Source of the DNA: CAZAPG01 sp964486935
GTDB taxonomy: Bacteria; Chloroflexota; Anaerolineae; 4572-78; J111
NCBI GenBank assembly: GCA_964486935.1
Contig: CAZAPG010000016.1
Location: 1-64,000, forward strand
Direction of reading: 5' to 3'
DNA length: 64,000 nucleotides
Shown piece by piece: positions 35,007-43,299 of the stretch. The position numbers were made by a program, and so were the translations under genes. The first letter of the stretch is position 1; the number at the start of each line of letters is the position of its first letter. Below the pieces are notes generated by a model that did no database searches, had not been told where the DNA came from, and saw only the letters and a program-made list of their open reading frames with translations.

Positions 35007-35468
35007 TTAAAGTTTGGCCAGGGCCGAGAGTACCTGCTCGCTGTGGGTTTCGGGTTTTACTTTGCGGAAAATTTTCTCAATTTTGCCGTCCGGGCCAATC
35101 ACAAATGTGCTGCGCTCGATACCCCAAAACTTTTTGCCGTACATGGACTTTTCTACCCACACGCCGTACTTTTCGGCAACTTCATGATTTTCGTCGGCCA
35201 GCAGAATAAAGGGCAGGTTTTCTTTTTCTTTAAATTGAGCCTGCCGCTCCACCGAATCTGGGCTGGCGCCCAAAACGACTACGCCGGCGGCCTGATATTT
35301 TTGGAAGTCATCACGGACTCCCTGCGCCTGGGTCGTTCAACCACTGGTCATCGCTTTGGGAAAGAAGTAGAGCACTACCCGCCTGCCCTTAAATTGGGAT
35401 AGTTGGGTGGGGTTGCCTTCATCATTGAGTAATTCAAAATCTGGCGCCGAATCTTTTTCTTTAAGCAT
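35007..35468 (-). CDS. bcp: Bcp-type peroxiredoxin, predicted selenoprotein (Sec44)
   Basis: Read through one in-frame TGA (35339-35337), the gene encodes 153 residues, the normal Bcp length. The frame starts at ATG 35468, after AAAGGAGACC. The TGA falls exactly at the peroxidatic residue: E. coli Bcp reads PKAMTPGCTVQACG and this gene reads PKAMTSG-TGA-TTQAQG. Both flanks are intact, including FKGRRVVLYFFPKA before and VVVLGASPDSVERQAQF after. A hairpin fitting the bacterial SECIS rules follows the TGA. Codon 44 is therefore predicted to be selenocysteine. The resolving cysteine found in E. coli (ACG) is Gln49 here, so it would work as a 1-Sec enzyme needing an external thiol. It reduces peroxides in the cytoplasm. 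The start overlaps the upstream glycosyltransferase by 8 bp. A nonsense mutation is the alternative. Confidence 0.85.
35303..35322 (-). promoter_or_regulatory. candidate bacterial SECIS element in bcp
   Basis: On the minus strand GGGAGTC (35322-35316) and GACTTCC (35309-35303) form a 7-bp stem, including one G-U pair, around the loop CGTGAT. The loop begins 21 nt after the TGA and has G at its second position. Published search rules for bacterial SECIS ask for a loop 16-37 nt from the UGA and a G in the first two loop bases; both are met. Confidence 0.7.
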
Positions 35469-36897
35469 GTTGGTCTCCTTTGAGTATTTGGTGAGCTGTG
35501 TCGATGATAGACTCAGGGTGGTGAGTCTCGTCTACCATCATGGCCAGGGCCAAAAAGCCCAGCATATAGCCTAAATAATTGGGTTGCAAAAAGCGCGACA
35601 CGTAAAAAAAGGCCAGCAGCAGCACCACGTAGCCATACAGCATGGAACTGATGGTATTATTGCGGGCCTGCCGCCGCAGCAGAAACCACAGCAGCGGAAC
35701 GGTAATTAAAGCGCCGGGGATGATAAAGGGCCAGTAGTCAAAGCGACTCTCTACCAGCCCCAGCCCCAGCACGTAGTTGCTGGCCCCCCAGCCCCAAATC
35801 TGGTAGCCGGTGCTCCCCTGCCCGGATGACCAGCGCCAAACGTCATCGACCATGGCGTCGGGGTTCCAGATGAACCAGGGGCCAATAACCAGCAGGGCCA
35901 CCGCCGGCAGCGTCCAGGCCCGGCGCAGCAGGGCAAGCAAATGGCCGCGCCAGGCGTCAAGCGGCGGGATGAGTTGGCCGCCCCGGCGGTCTTGCAGCAG
36001 ATAAAGCAGCCAGAATGGGGCCAGAAACCAGGCGGTTGGTTTGCTGGCGCAGGCCAGCCCCAGGGCCGCAGAACTTAGCAGGTAACGATTTTTTTCGGTT
36101 AGACTCTCCAGCCGCAGCAGCCACAGGGCCAGCACAATCCAGGCAAAAACAAAGGGGTCGTTTTCGCCAAAAATAAGGCTAACTGCGCCGATAGGATTCA
36201 GGCCGACCACCGCCAGCGCAATCAGTTTTTCTTGCGGGCGCTGCACCAACTGGTGAACGGCAATGAGGGTCAACCCAAACAGCAGCAGGTAGACCATGCG
36301 TTGGTCGAACCAGCCCAGGGTTGATTGGCTCAACAGGTAAAACGGCGCAGAAAAAACAAAGGTCCAGGGCAGGTAAGGGTAGTGGTAGAGCGCTGTGCGA
36401 TAGTCGGAAAAGCCCCACTCGGCCATGGGGGTGTCAACATAATCTTCTACATAGGGGTTTAGCCCCTGCAAAAAGTAGGTGATGGTCACTTCGGTTTGGA
36501 TAACGCCGCCATCGTGGGAGTAGCTGGCCGGCCCGCGCAGTTGGCGCAGGTTGATGAGCAGCACTGTATTGCCAACAGCCAGCAGCCCGATAATGCCGTA
36601 CAGCAGGGCCAGCTTTAGCCGGTAGCCGGTTGAGGCTTGCCCGGCGCTGAAAATATCGACCGCCAGGTAAAGCCCCAGCAGGCCAATGGCGGTGGCAATC
36701 AGCATAACGCTCACCGGATTCATTTCGGGGGGGGGCTGGGTTAGGGGCAGCAGGCTCCAGGCCGGCCACCAGGGTTGCACCAACTGCTGCACGTCGGCCA
36801 GACGCTCTGGAAATGCGGCAATATTGGCCAGCGTATCAATCCGAATACGGGCAGTGACCAGCGCAAATAAAATTAAAACGTCCAGCGATTTTTTCAC
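35461..36897 (-). CDS. polytopic glycosyltransferase-like membrane protein (GT87/DUF2029 style)
   Basis: A 478-residue protein with about ten hydrophobic helices. Loops near the membrane carry charged and aromatic residues. PYVEDYVDTPMAEWGFSDYRTALYHYPYLPW resembles the first extracytoplasmic loop of polyprenyl-phosphate mannose-dependent mannosyltransferases. Later segments (IFGENDPFVFAWIVLALWLL, ALGLACASKPTAWFLAPFW) fit GT-C proteins. Donor and acceptor are unknown. The start is GTG 36897. Its last codons overlap the bcp start, coupling the two genes. Confidence 0.7.
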   Translation of the reverse strand: MKKSLDVLILFALVTARIRIDTLANIAAFPERLADVQQLVQPWWPAWSLLPLTQPPPEMNPVSVMLIATAIGLLGLYLAVDIFSAGQASTGYRLKLALLYGIIGLLAVGNTVLLINLRQLRGPASYSHDGGVIQTEVTITYFLQGLNPYVEDYVDTPMAEWGFSDYRTALYHYPYLPWTFVFSAPFYLLSQSTLGWFDQRMVYLLLFGLTLIAVHQLVQRPQEKLIALAVVGLNPIGAVSLIFGENDPFVFAWIVLALWLLRLESLTEKNRYLLSSAALGLACASKPTAWFLAPFWLLYLLQDRRGGQLIPPLDAWRGHLLALLRRAWTLPAVALLVIGPWFIWNPDAMVDDVWRWSSGQGSTGYQIWGWGASNYVLGLGLVESRFDYWPFIIPGALITVPLLWFLLRRQARNNTISSMLYGYVVLLLAFFYVSRFLQPNYLGYMLGFLALAMMVDETHHPESIIDTAHQILKGDQHA

Positions 36898-36956
36898 GGC
36901 TGTTTTCCAGGTGCGGCATTATACCACGGAAATTGGGCAATGCCGAAACCGGAGCC

Positions 36957-38306
36957 TTACAGGTCTAAAATCAGCCGGGCAATGGAGAAGTAGATAAACA
37001 GTCCGGTGGCATCGACCAGGGTGCTCATCACCGGCCCGGAAACAACGGTGGGGTCGATATTTATTTTGGTCGCCAGCAGCGGCAGCAGCGAGCCGGCGCC
37101 GGTAGACCAGAGCACAATGCCCAAAATAGATAGCCCAACAGTTAGCGCCAGCCGCGTATCCGACACCCAGGCCAGGGCCAGCAAGTAGGCAATCAACCCC
37201 ATGCTGACCCCCAATATCAGGCCAATGCCTACTTCGTGCAGCCACACCCGCGAGGCGTCTGCCAAATCAACATCGCCAACGGCCAGGGCGCGGATGATGG
37301 TGGCCGTAGTTTGGGAGCCGGCGTTGCCGCCCGTGCCAATCAACAATGGAATGAAAATAGCCAGCGCAACCATGGCCTGCAATTCTGACTGAAAGGCATC
37401 CATAACGTAGCCGGTGAGCGTGGCGGTAAAAAAGAGCAGTAACAGCCAGCCAATGCGCTTGCGGGTGATGCGCCAGATGCTGGTATCCAGGTAGGCCCGG
37501 TCCAGCGGCTCGGCGCCGCCCAACCGCTGAATGTCTTCGCTGGCTTCATTTTGGATAACGTCAACCAGGTCATCAATGGTAATAATACCTAACAGATGTT
37601 TTTCTTCGCCTACCACCGGCAGGGCCAGCAAGTCGTACCGTTGCATCAGGTCGGCGCAATCTTCCTGGTCGGTGTCGACGGTGACGTAAACCACATCAGT
37701 AGACATAAATTCAGAAATAGGGGTGTTGGGGTCGGCCACAATGAGCTGGCGCAGGTTGACCACGCCCACCAGCCGCTTGAGCCGGTCGGTAACAAACAGG
37801 TAGTAGATGGTTTCTTCTTCGGGGTGCCAGGCGCGGATGGCGGCAATAGCCTGGGCAGCGGTCATGCGCCGTTGCAGGGCAATAAAGGCCGAGGTCATTA
37901 ACCCGCCCGCGGTATCATCCGGGTAATGAATGAGCGATTGCACTCGATGGGCGGATCTCAGGCCGGCCAGCACGGCTTCGGCCTGTAGAGGATGCAAGTC
38001 ATCCAGCAGGTCGGCAGCCTCATCCGGCTCCATTTCATTGACAATCCGAATCAGGGTGGTCAACGGTAATTGCACGGCAATTTCCGCTGCGTCCTCGTCG
38101 TAAAGCTCCTCGATAATATCGGCAGCATCGGCCGGGTTTATTTGAGGCAGCAATTTTGCCTGATGAGCGTCGTCTAAATCCGAGAAAATATCGGCCTGGT
38201 CGGCCGGGCGAAGGGCCTCGATGATGGACGAGGCGGTGCTGAGGTCATCTGACTGCAGGGCTGTGCGCATTTGCGCCAGCACATCTTCCAGAACTACCTG
38301 TTCCAT
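36957..38306 (-). CDS. mgtE: magnesium transporter MgtE
   Basis: About 449 residues with the standard order. The MgtE N domain comes first (superhelical, with the ADAADIIEELYDEDAAE acidic stretch), followed by a pair of CBS domains (including VVNLRQLIVADPNTPISEFM and LLGIITIDDLVDVIQ). The C-terminal part has five membrane helices (LLLLFFTATLTGYVMDAF onward, with GNAGSQTTATIIRALA, the conserved pore segment). It is a Mg2+-gated channel for magnesium uptake. ATG 38306 is preferred over GTG 38312 because GGAGG lies 8 nt before it. No recognised magnesium riboswitch is visible upstream. Confidence 0.95.
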   Translation of the reverse strand: MEQVVLEDVLAQMRTALQSDDLSTASSIIEALRPADQADIFSDLDDAHQAKLLPQINPADAADIIEELYDEDAAEIAVQLPLTTLIRIVNEMEPDEAADLLDDLHPLQAEAVLAGLRSAHRVQSLIHYPDDTAGGLMTSAFIALQRRMTAAQAIAAIRAWHPEEETIYYLFVTDRLKRLVGVVNLRQLIVADPNTPISEFMSTDVVYVTVDTDQEDCADLMQRYDLLALPVVGEEKHLLGIITIDDLVDVIQNEASEDIQRLGGAEPLDRAYLDTSIWRITRKRIGWLLLLFFTATLTGYVMDAFQSELQAMVALAIFIPLLIGTGGNAGSQTTATIIRALAVGDVDLADASRVWLHEVGIGLILGVSMGLIAYLLALAWVSDTRLALTVGLSILGIVLWSTGAGSLLPLLATKINIDPTVVSGPVMSTLVDATGLFIYFSIARLILDL

Positions 38307-38589
38307 AGGCACACCTCCGGTTGGGTTACACCCCGGAAGCGCCCCTAACAGGCGGCTAACCGGGGATTATGTTATTTGGTTAGCGAAAAAAGTGAAGAAT
38401 AGGGACTGATGTCCCCTGGTACTGGGCACAGAACCGTCTTCCAAAATTGCACCTTTTAATTGGCTAGATGAATTCATTGAGACTATTTTAAGGGAGGAGT
38501 TACGGTTTGTCAAAGAATATGGCAAAGGCCATATATTTTGTATTGGCTTTGGCAACTCAACTATGTTAAAATGCGCGGACTTCAACGGA

Positions 38590-38696
38590 GTATCTTCTCA
38601 ATAATTTGGGGTAAGGTAGGGGCGAGGCAACTTGAATTGGCGTTTGAGCGCAAATAACCAGCTTTCTGAGTTGCCTCACCCCTGCTGGGAAGATAC
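38590..38696. repeat. nested inverted repeat in a 430-bp gene-poor gap
   Basis: Outer arms GTATCTTC (38590-38597) and GAAGATAC (38689-38696) and inner arms GGGGCGAGGCAACT (38619-38632) and AGTTGCCTCACCCC (38669-38682, one mismatch) form a long hairpin. The rest of the gap between mgtE and the solute-binding gene (38307-38737) contains a frame with coding-like composition at about 38410-38603, containing LDEFIETILREELRFV. It lacks a start codon, so it may be a gene remnant. Confidence 0.6.
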
Positions 38697-38737
38697 CCAA
38701 CGGTAAATAGAGAATCCACCGGGCCGAAATGCAGGTT

Positions 38738-40081
38738 ATGACGAGTTACAAATTTTTAATATCGGCAATAGCGCTGGCCTCGTTGATGGCCTGCACGCCG
38801 CCCACCCCGCCGCCGTCGCCCACGCCGTGGCCCAGCGCCACGCCGGAACCGGCTGTCACTAATTCCACGCCCCAAACCGCCTCTACTGCTGCGGAGTCGT
38901 CTTCAACCCCGCCGGCCACACCCTCGCCCCAGGCCCCGCTGCTGGCCGGCAGCCAACCGGTGACAATTACAGTTTGGGAAAGCCTGCCCGGCCCGCAAGC
39001 CGGGCAATTGGCCATAGATATTGAAACGTTTGAAACTGAATTTCCCCAGTATCAGGTTATTTTGCAACATTATAACAGCCCCGAATCTTTTATGCCCCCC
39101 CTTATCGCCAACCAGATTGAGTTTGATGTGGTGCTGGCCTCGCCGGTGCTGCTGGGCAGTTTGTGGGCCGCCGGGCAGCTTACCCCCGTTTCCGACCTTT
39201 TTTCGCCCGGCGCTGTAGATAATTTTGAGGCCGGAATTTTGCCGGGGGCCAGCCGCAACGGCCAGCTATGGGGCCTGCCCGAAACAGCCGGATTTCACCT
39301 GCTGTTATTTTACAACCGGGCGCTGGTCGACACGCCGCCAACCAACACTGCCGATATGGTGAAGCTGGCCGAGCAGTTGACTACCGAGAATCGGTGGGGA
39401 TTGGGCGTCAACAGTTACGACCCGCTGTGGGTGACGCCCTGGCTGGCGGCCAACGGCGGCTGGCTCACCGATGAGTCGGGCCGGCCCACGCTCAATACCG
39501 GCTCGATGGCGGCGGCCCTGGCCTTGCACGCGGGCTGGCAGGCGCAACCAGATGCCGTTGCCCCGGTAGCTACCTACGAGGAAGTTCGGGCCAAATTTTT
39601 GAGCGGCAATCTGGCTTTGCTAATTGATGGCGAGTGGGCCATTGACGAGCTGGCAGATACTCATCAAGTGGCGTGGGGCGTAGCCCTGCTGCCGGGGGTA
39701 GGCCAGGCCGAAGATAGCCAGCCGGCAGCGCCGTTAATTTTGGGCCGGTATTGGGCGGTTAGCCGGCAGGCCAGCGGCAATCGGGCGCAGGCCGCTGCTG
39801 CCTTTGTAGAATTTATGACCCGCCCGGAGCGTCAATTGGCCTGGACGGCTCAATTTGGCCTGCTGCCAACCCGGCGCGAGGCTTTGAACGATCCACAAAT
39901 TATCAGCGACCCGATTTTGCGGGTCAGCGCTGCCCAGATGCAGGCCGGGCGAACTGTGCCGTTGGGCGTCAACGCCAATTTACTGCTCGACGCTATGCGC
40001 GACCCCCTACAAGCCGTGATTGATGGCAACTTAACTCCCTCGGAAGCCGCAGAGATGATGCAAAAAAATGTGGAACCTTAG
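38738..40081 (+). CDS. extracellular solute-binding lipoprotein (ABC family 1)
   Basis: About 447 residues. A lipoprotein signal peptide ends in the lipobox LASLMAC, after which a Pro/Thr/Ser-rich linker extends the protein from the membrane. The mature part is a type 2 periplasmic-binding fold: VTITVWESLPGPQAG, FDVVLASPVLLG, NGQLWGLPETAGFHLLLFYNRAL, LLIDGEWAIDEL. Such proteins bind sugars and related solutes for ABC importers. No matching permease genes are adjacent, so it may be an orphan or serve another locus. ATG 38738 is favoured; an ATG 9 bp upstream is also possible. Confidence 0.85.
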   Translation: MTSYKFLISAIALASLMACTPPTPPPSPTPWPSATPEPAVTNSTPQTASTAAESSSTPPATPSPQAPLLAGSQPVTITVWESLPGPQAGQLAIDIETFETEFPQYQVILQHYNSPESFMPPLIANQIEFDVVLASPVLLGSLWAAGQLTPVSDLFSPGAVDNFEAGILPGASRNGQLWGLPETAGFHLLLFYNRALVDTPPTNTADMVKLAEQLTTENRWGLGVNSYDPLWVTPWLAANGGWLTDESGRPTLNTGSMAAALALHAGWQAQPDAVAPVATYEEVRAKFLSGNLALLIDGEWAIDELADTHQVAWGVALLPGVGQAEDSQPAAPLILGRYWAVSRQASGNRAQAAAAFVEFMTRPERQLAWTAQFGLLPTRREALNDPQIISDPILRVSAAQMQAGRTVPLGVNANLLLDAMRDPLQAVIDGNLTPSEAAEMMQKNVEP

Positions 40082-40140
40082 CAATTTGCGATGTTGGATT
40101 TTGGATTTACGATTTTTTGTCGGCGGGAAAGCGTAAGCGC

Positions 40141-42045
40141 CTAATGACCCGTTGCCAGGGTGATGGTTTGCTGGCCTATGTTTTCAAAGCCAGAGCCGGC
40201 AGCTTTGTAAACCACAATCTGGGCGGCATCGGGCAGAGCGGGCAGCGGCAAAGCGTAAACATCGCGCACAATTTCGCCGGGCATCCAGCGGCTGGTAGGG
40301 TAGACGCCCCACACCGGCTGGTGGTCCTGAATGAGTGTCTCCTGGCCGTTGGTCAGCAATTGACCCGCCAGCAGGGGGCGCACCGAGATGGTATAATCGT
40401 CGTTTAGCGGGGCCGATGCTTGCCAGTATAGCGCAATTTGCCAGTTGGCCGGCGATTGGGGGTCGGCCTGAATTTGCTCCCAGCCAACCAGATGCAGCGA
40501 GTCGCCAAAATCTAGTTGGGTGGGGTTGGCCGTTGGGGGCAGGTTTGTAATCGAGGCAGTTTTCAGGGCAATAACCTGTTGGCCCACTGCCTGCGGGTGG
40601 AGTCCTTGGGTGAGGGTAGGATTGGCCTGGGCCGCCTGCCGGGTTAGATAAATATTAGGGACGATATCGGCGGGGGGCAGGTCGTGGATATCAACCGGGG
40701 TTAAGCCGGGGATGAGACCCCATGCGGCGCGCAGATATTGCAGGGCCACGCGTTCTTCAAATGTGGCGACAATCAGGCCGGGCGGCGCGGGGCTATCGGC
40801 CAGGATGGCCCAGCCGGGGTTCAGGCCGGTATCGGCAGACAGGTTGCGCTGGTTGGCGCGGGGCAGGTTGGTGGCAAAGCGATAGATGAGCAGGCCGGCG
40901 AGAAAGAGGATGAGGAGGGTTTCGGGTTTGAGGTTGGTAGGGCGCTGGAGTTTGGCCCATTCGCTCACTCGCCGCAGCCCGGCCGCAAAACCGATGATAA
41001 AAATAGGATAGGCAGGAATAATTACCTGAAACCAGTTGCCAAAACGATACCCCCAACAAAAAACAAAATAGATGAGCAGCGTGCTGTACAAAAAAATAGC
41101 CCGCCGCCGGCCCAGGCAGGCCAGGCCCAGCAGTCCGCCTAAAAAGACAATCCAGGTAAGCTCTTGCCACATCAGGGCGGGAAATTCGGCGGTGAAGATG
41201 GTTTGCAGGCTCAGGCCGGGGGTCAACTCATCGCGCCCCTGTTGAATGGTGATGAACTGCACAAACCAGCCCCAGGTTGAGGGCCACTGGCCCAGCCCTC
41301 GCCACTCCGGGTGTTGCGCGCCCCTGATATAGATGTAGGTATAGCTCAACAGCGGCAGCAGGGCCGCGCCAACGGCCCGCAAAACCAGGGCCGGCCGCTT
41401 GAGATAATGGAACAGCATCGGCCCGCGCTCTGCTGGTTTGGAAAATATAAACCAGAGCAGCGGCGGCAAAATAAAGAGGGTCGTGACCATGTTGGCCAGC
41501 ATGGTCCCGCTGATAAAGGCCAGCCATAGCAAGGTTGAGTCGCGGGGTAAATCGTCCCACCTGAAAGCCAGCCAGATAAGCAGCAGGGTTTGAAACACGG
41601 CGCTGGTGTACTGCTCGGTGGTGACGGTGTAGTACCAAAAAAAGAAAGTGACAGCAAAAAAGGCGGTCAGCAAACATGCAATCGGCCAGTGGCCGCGTGT
41701 CACGCCGAGCAGGATGAGGTACAACACCAGTAGCGAGGCCAACCCCCACAGCGTGGAATAGAGCGAAAGTATCTGGATAGGGTTGAGCGCCCAACTCAGC
41801 AGCCAGCGGCCCAGCCTGAACCAGAGCCAGCCGCCCATGGTGTACAGCGGATAGCCCGGCGCATTGCTGGGGCGCGCCTCTAGCTGGGCGTATTGGTGAG
41901 TAATCAAATCGCCGCCCGTCAATTCATCGGGGCGCAGGCCATTATCCAGCGTTAGCAGATAAACAATCGCAGCGGTAATTAATAACAGCCCGCCGGCGAC
42001 ATATTGAATTTTTGACCTGTTTGGCAATATCTGCATTAATGCCAT
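40141..42045 (-). CDS. GT-C-like membrane glycosyltransferase with C-terminal sandwich domain
   Basis: A 634-residue protein. Its first about 430 residues are hydrophobic, with roughly ten helices. The first loop reads GLRPDELTGGDLITHQYAQ and then SNAPGYPLYTM, a pattern of GT-C type transferases of the DUF2723/GT39-like kind with an acidic pair. Residues from about 500 form a non-membrane module containing IALYWQASAPLNDDYTISVRPL and WMPGEIVRDVYALPLP. The same module occurs in the two large genes at 45742 and 48090. Acceptor unknown. It is divergent from the sortase gene. Confidence 0.7.
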   Translation of the reverse strand: MALMQILPNRSKIQYVAGGLLLITAAIVYLLTLDNGLRPDELTGGDLITHQYAQLEARPSNAPGYPLYTMGGWLWFRLGRWLLSWALNPIQILSLYSTLWGLASLLVLYLILLGVTRGHWPIACLLTAFFAVTFFFWYYTVTTEQYTSAVFQTLLLIWLAFRWDDLPRDSTLLWLAFISGTMLANMVTTLFILPPLLWFIFSKPAERGPMLFHYLKRPALVLRAVGAALLPLLSYTYIYIRGAQHPEWRGLGQWPSTWGWFVQFITIQQGRDELTPGLSLQTIFTAEFPALMWQELTWIVFLGGLLGLACLGRRRAIFLYSTLLIYFVFCWGYRFGNWFQVIIPAYPIFIIGFAAGLRRVSEWAKLQRPTNLKPETLLILFLAGLLIYRFATNLPRANQRNLSADTGLNPGWAILADSPAPPGLIVATFEERVALQYLRAAWGLIPGLTPVDIHDLPPADIVPNIYLTRQAAQANPTLTQGLHPQAVGQQVIALKTASITNLPPTANPTQLDFGDSLHLVGWEQIQADPQSPANWQIALYWQASAPLNDDYTISVRPLLAGQLLTNGQETLIQDHQPVWGVYPTSRWMPGEIVRDVYALPLPALPDAAQIVVYKAAGSGFENIGQQTITLATGH

Positions 42046-42132
42046 TTTTAGGCTGATATGGGATGATAACGCTTGCCGACATTCAGGCAGGGCCGTACTA
42101 TATCAAAGGGAGAGTCCTTCCACAAATCTACC

Positions 42133-42161
42133 TTGACAGATTGCCGGCCCAAAGTTACCAT
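42133..42161 (+). promoter_or_regulatory. candidate promoter of the sortase gene
   Basis: TTGACA (42133-42138) and TACCAT (42156-42161) are 17 bp apart. The position supports a translation start at ATG 42204 rather than the earlier in-frame ATG 42063. Confidence 0.35.
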
Positions 42162-42203
42162 GTAGGCGGTTGTGAACACCTGATTTCAAAGAGCGCGCAG
42201 AAA

Positions 42204-43298
42204 ATGAATGGAAATTTTTCTACCCAACTTCCCAATCCGCCGGAATTGCAACCTATCCGGTCAACATCTTCAAAAATCTGGCAGGCGGCCAGCATTATGC
42301 TAACCGTTGGCGGCCTGGGGCTAATGGCTGTTGGCGGCTGGATTTTTTTACAACAACAAATTGAGGCCAACCAGCCCCCCCCGGCCCGCATTATAGAGGT
42401 ATCGGTGGAGGAAATTGAAGCGGGTGCGGCTGACATGCCAACCCCAACGCTTTTGCCGGCTCCAACCCAGGCTCAACCCGGCGCAACAAGTCAAATAAGT
42501 AACGGCGACACCCTGACCGGCCAGCCGGCAACCGCCCCGGCGGAACCTCTGGTTGAGCCGCCGGTTACTGAGGCAATAGCGGAGCAGCCTGAAGAAAACC
42601 CAACCACCGAAGAAACTGCGCCCCAAAACAACCAAAGCGCTACGGTTGTTGAGTCGAAACTGGTGGAAGAAACCACCTTGAGCCAGCAGGCCGAGCAAAC
42701 CGCGGAAGCCGAAGAGTCCGCTTTATCCCTGGCTGATAATCCGCTACCGGTGGTTGAGGAAACAAGCGACCCGTTAGCCCAGGTTGCCCCCGCAGAAGCG
42801 CCGCCCAGCCCCATTACCGGCACCGGCCAGCCGCTAACCCGTATTGTGGCCGAAAGCATCGACCTGGATACCGGGGTGGTAGAAGTGGGCTGGCAAAAGG
42901 TGGTAGAGAATGGCCAGGAAACTAACGTGTGGGTAGTGGCCGATTACGCCGCCGGCTGGCATCAAAACTCTAAATTGCCCGGCCAGGGCGGCAACATTGT
43001 GCTTTCGGCCCACCACAATATCAAAGGCGAGGTCTTTCGCTATACGGTTGATTTGGAGCCGGGCGATACCGTAACCCTGTACGATGCCGAAAAGGTTTAC
43101 AATTACGTGGTGATTGATAAATTTATCGTCAAGGATAAAGGCGAACCGGAGGCGGTGCGTCGAGAAAATGCCAAATGGATTGGTCCCTTTAACGAAGAGC
43201 GGCTCACCCTGGTAACGTGCTGGCCCTACACCAACAACACCCACCGGCTGATTGTCATTGCCCAGCCCGTCGGCGAGGCCCAGGCGATGGTGGAATAA
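42204..43298 (+). CDS. membrane-anchored sortase (class D/E-like)
   Basis: About 364 residues. An N-terminal membrane segment (IMLTVGGLGLMAVGGWIFL) is followed by a long Pro/Thr/Glu/Gln-rich linker of some 170 residues and a C-terminal sortase domain. The catalytic residues are visible: H270 in SAHHN, C339 in TLVTCWPY and the Arg in THRLIVIA. Sortases cut a sorting signal and attach proteins to a surface acceptor. No substrate with an LPXTG-like tail was noticed in the window. The start at 42204 places the membrane helix near the N-terminus; the longer frame from 42063 is less likely. The next gene starts 2 bp after the stop. Confidence 0.85.
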   Translation: MNGNFSTQLPNPPELQPIRSTSSKIWQAASIMLTVGGLGLMAVGGWIFLQQQIEANQPPPARIIEVSVEEIEAGAADMPTPTLLPAPTQAQPGATSQISNGDTLTGQPATAPAEPLVEPPVTEAIAEQPEENPTTEETAPQNNQSATVVESKLVEETTLSQQAEQTAEAEESALSLADNPLPVVEETSDPLAQVAPAEAPPSPITGTGQPLTRIVAESIDLDTGVVEVGWQKVVENGQETNVWVVADYAAGWHQNSKLPGQGGNIVLSAHHNIKGEVFRYTVDLEPGDTVTLYDAEKVYNYVVIDKFIVKDKGEPEAVRRENAKWIGPFNEERLTLVTCWPYTNNTHRLIVIAQPVGEAQAMVE

Positions 43299-43299
43299 C

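Noticed and set aside
35007..35273. Bcp as a short 88-residue protein starting MGASPDSV
   Set aside because: This is only the C-terminal part of Bcp. The upstream frame is intact apart from one TGA at the catalytic codon, so the full-length selenoprotein reading is preferred.
38307..38380. Magnesium riboswitch (M-box) upstream of mgtE
   Set aside because: A GC-rich hairpin-prone stretch is present, but the conserved M-box elements are not recognisable.
38367..38585. 72-residue minus-strand frame
   Set aside because: No ribosome binding site, unusual composition, and it overlaps a more gene-like frame on the plus strand.
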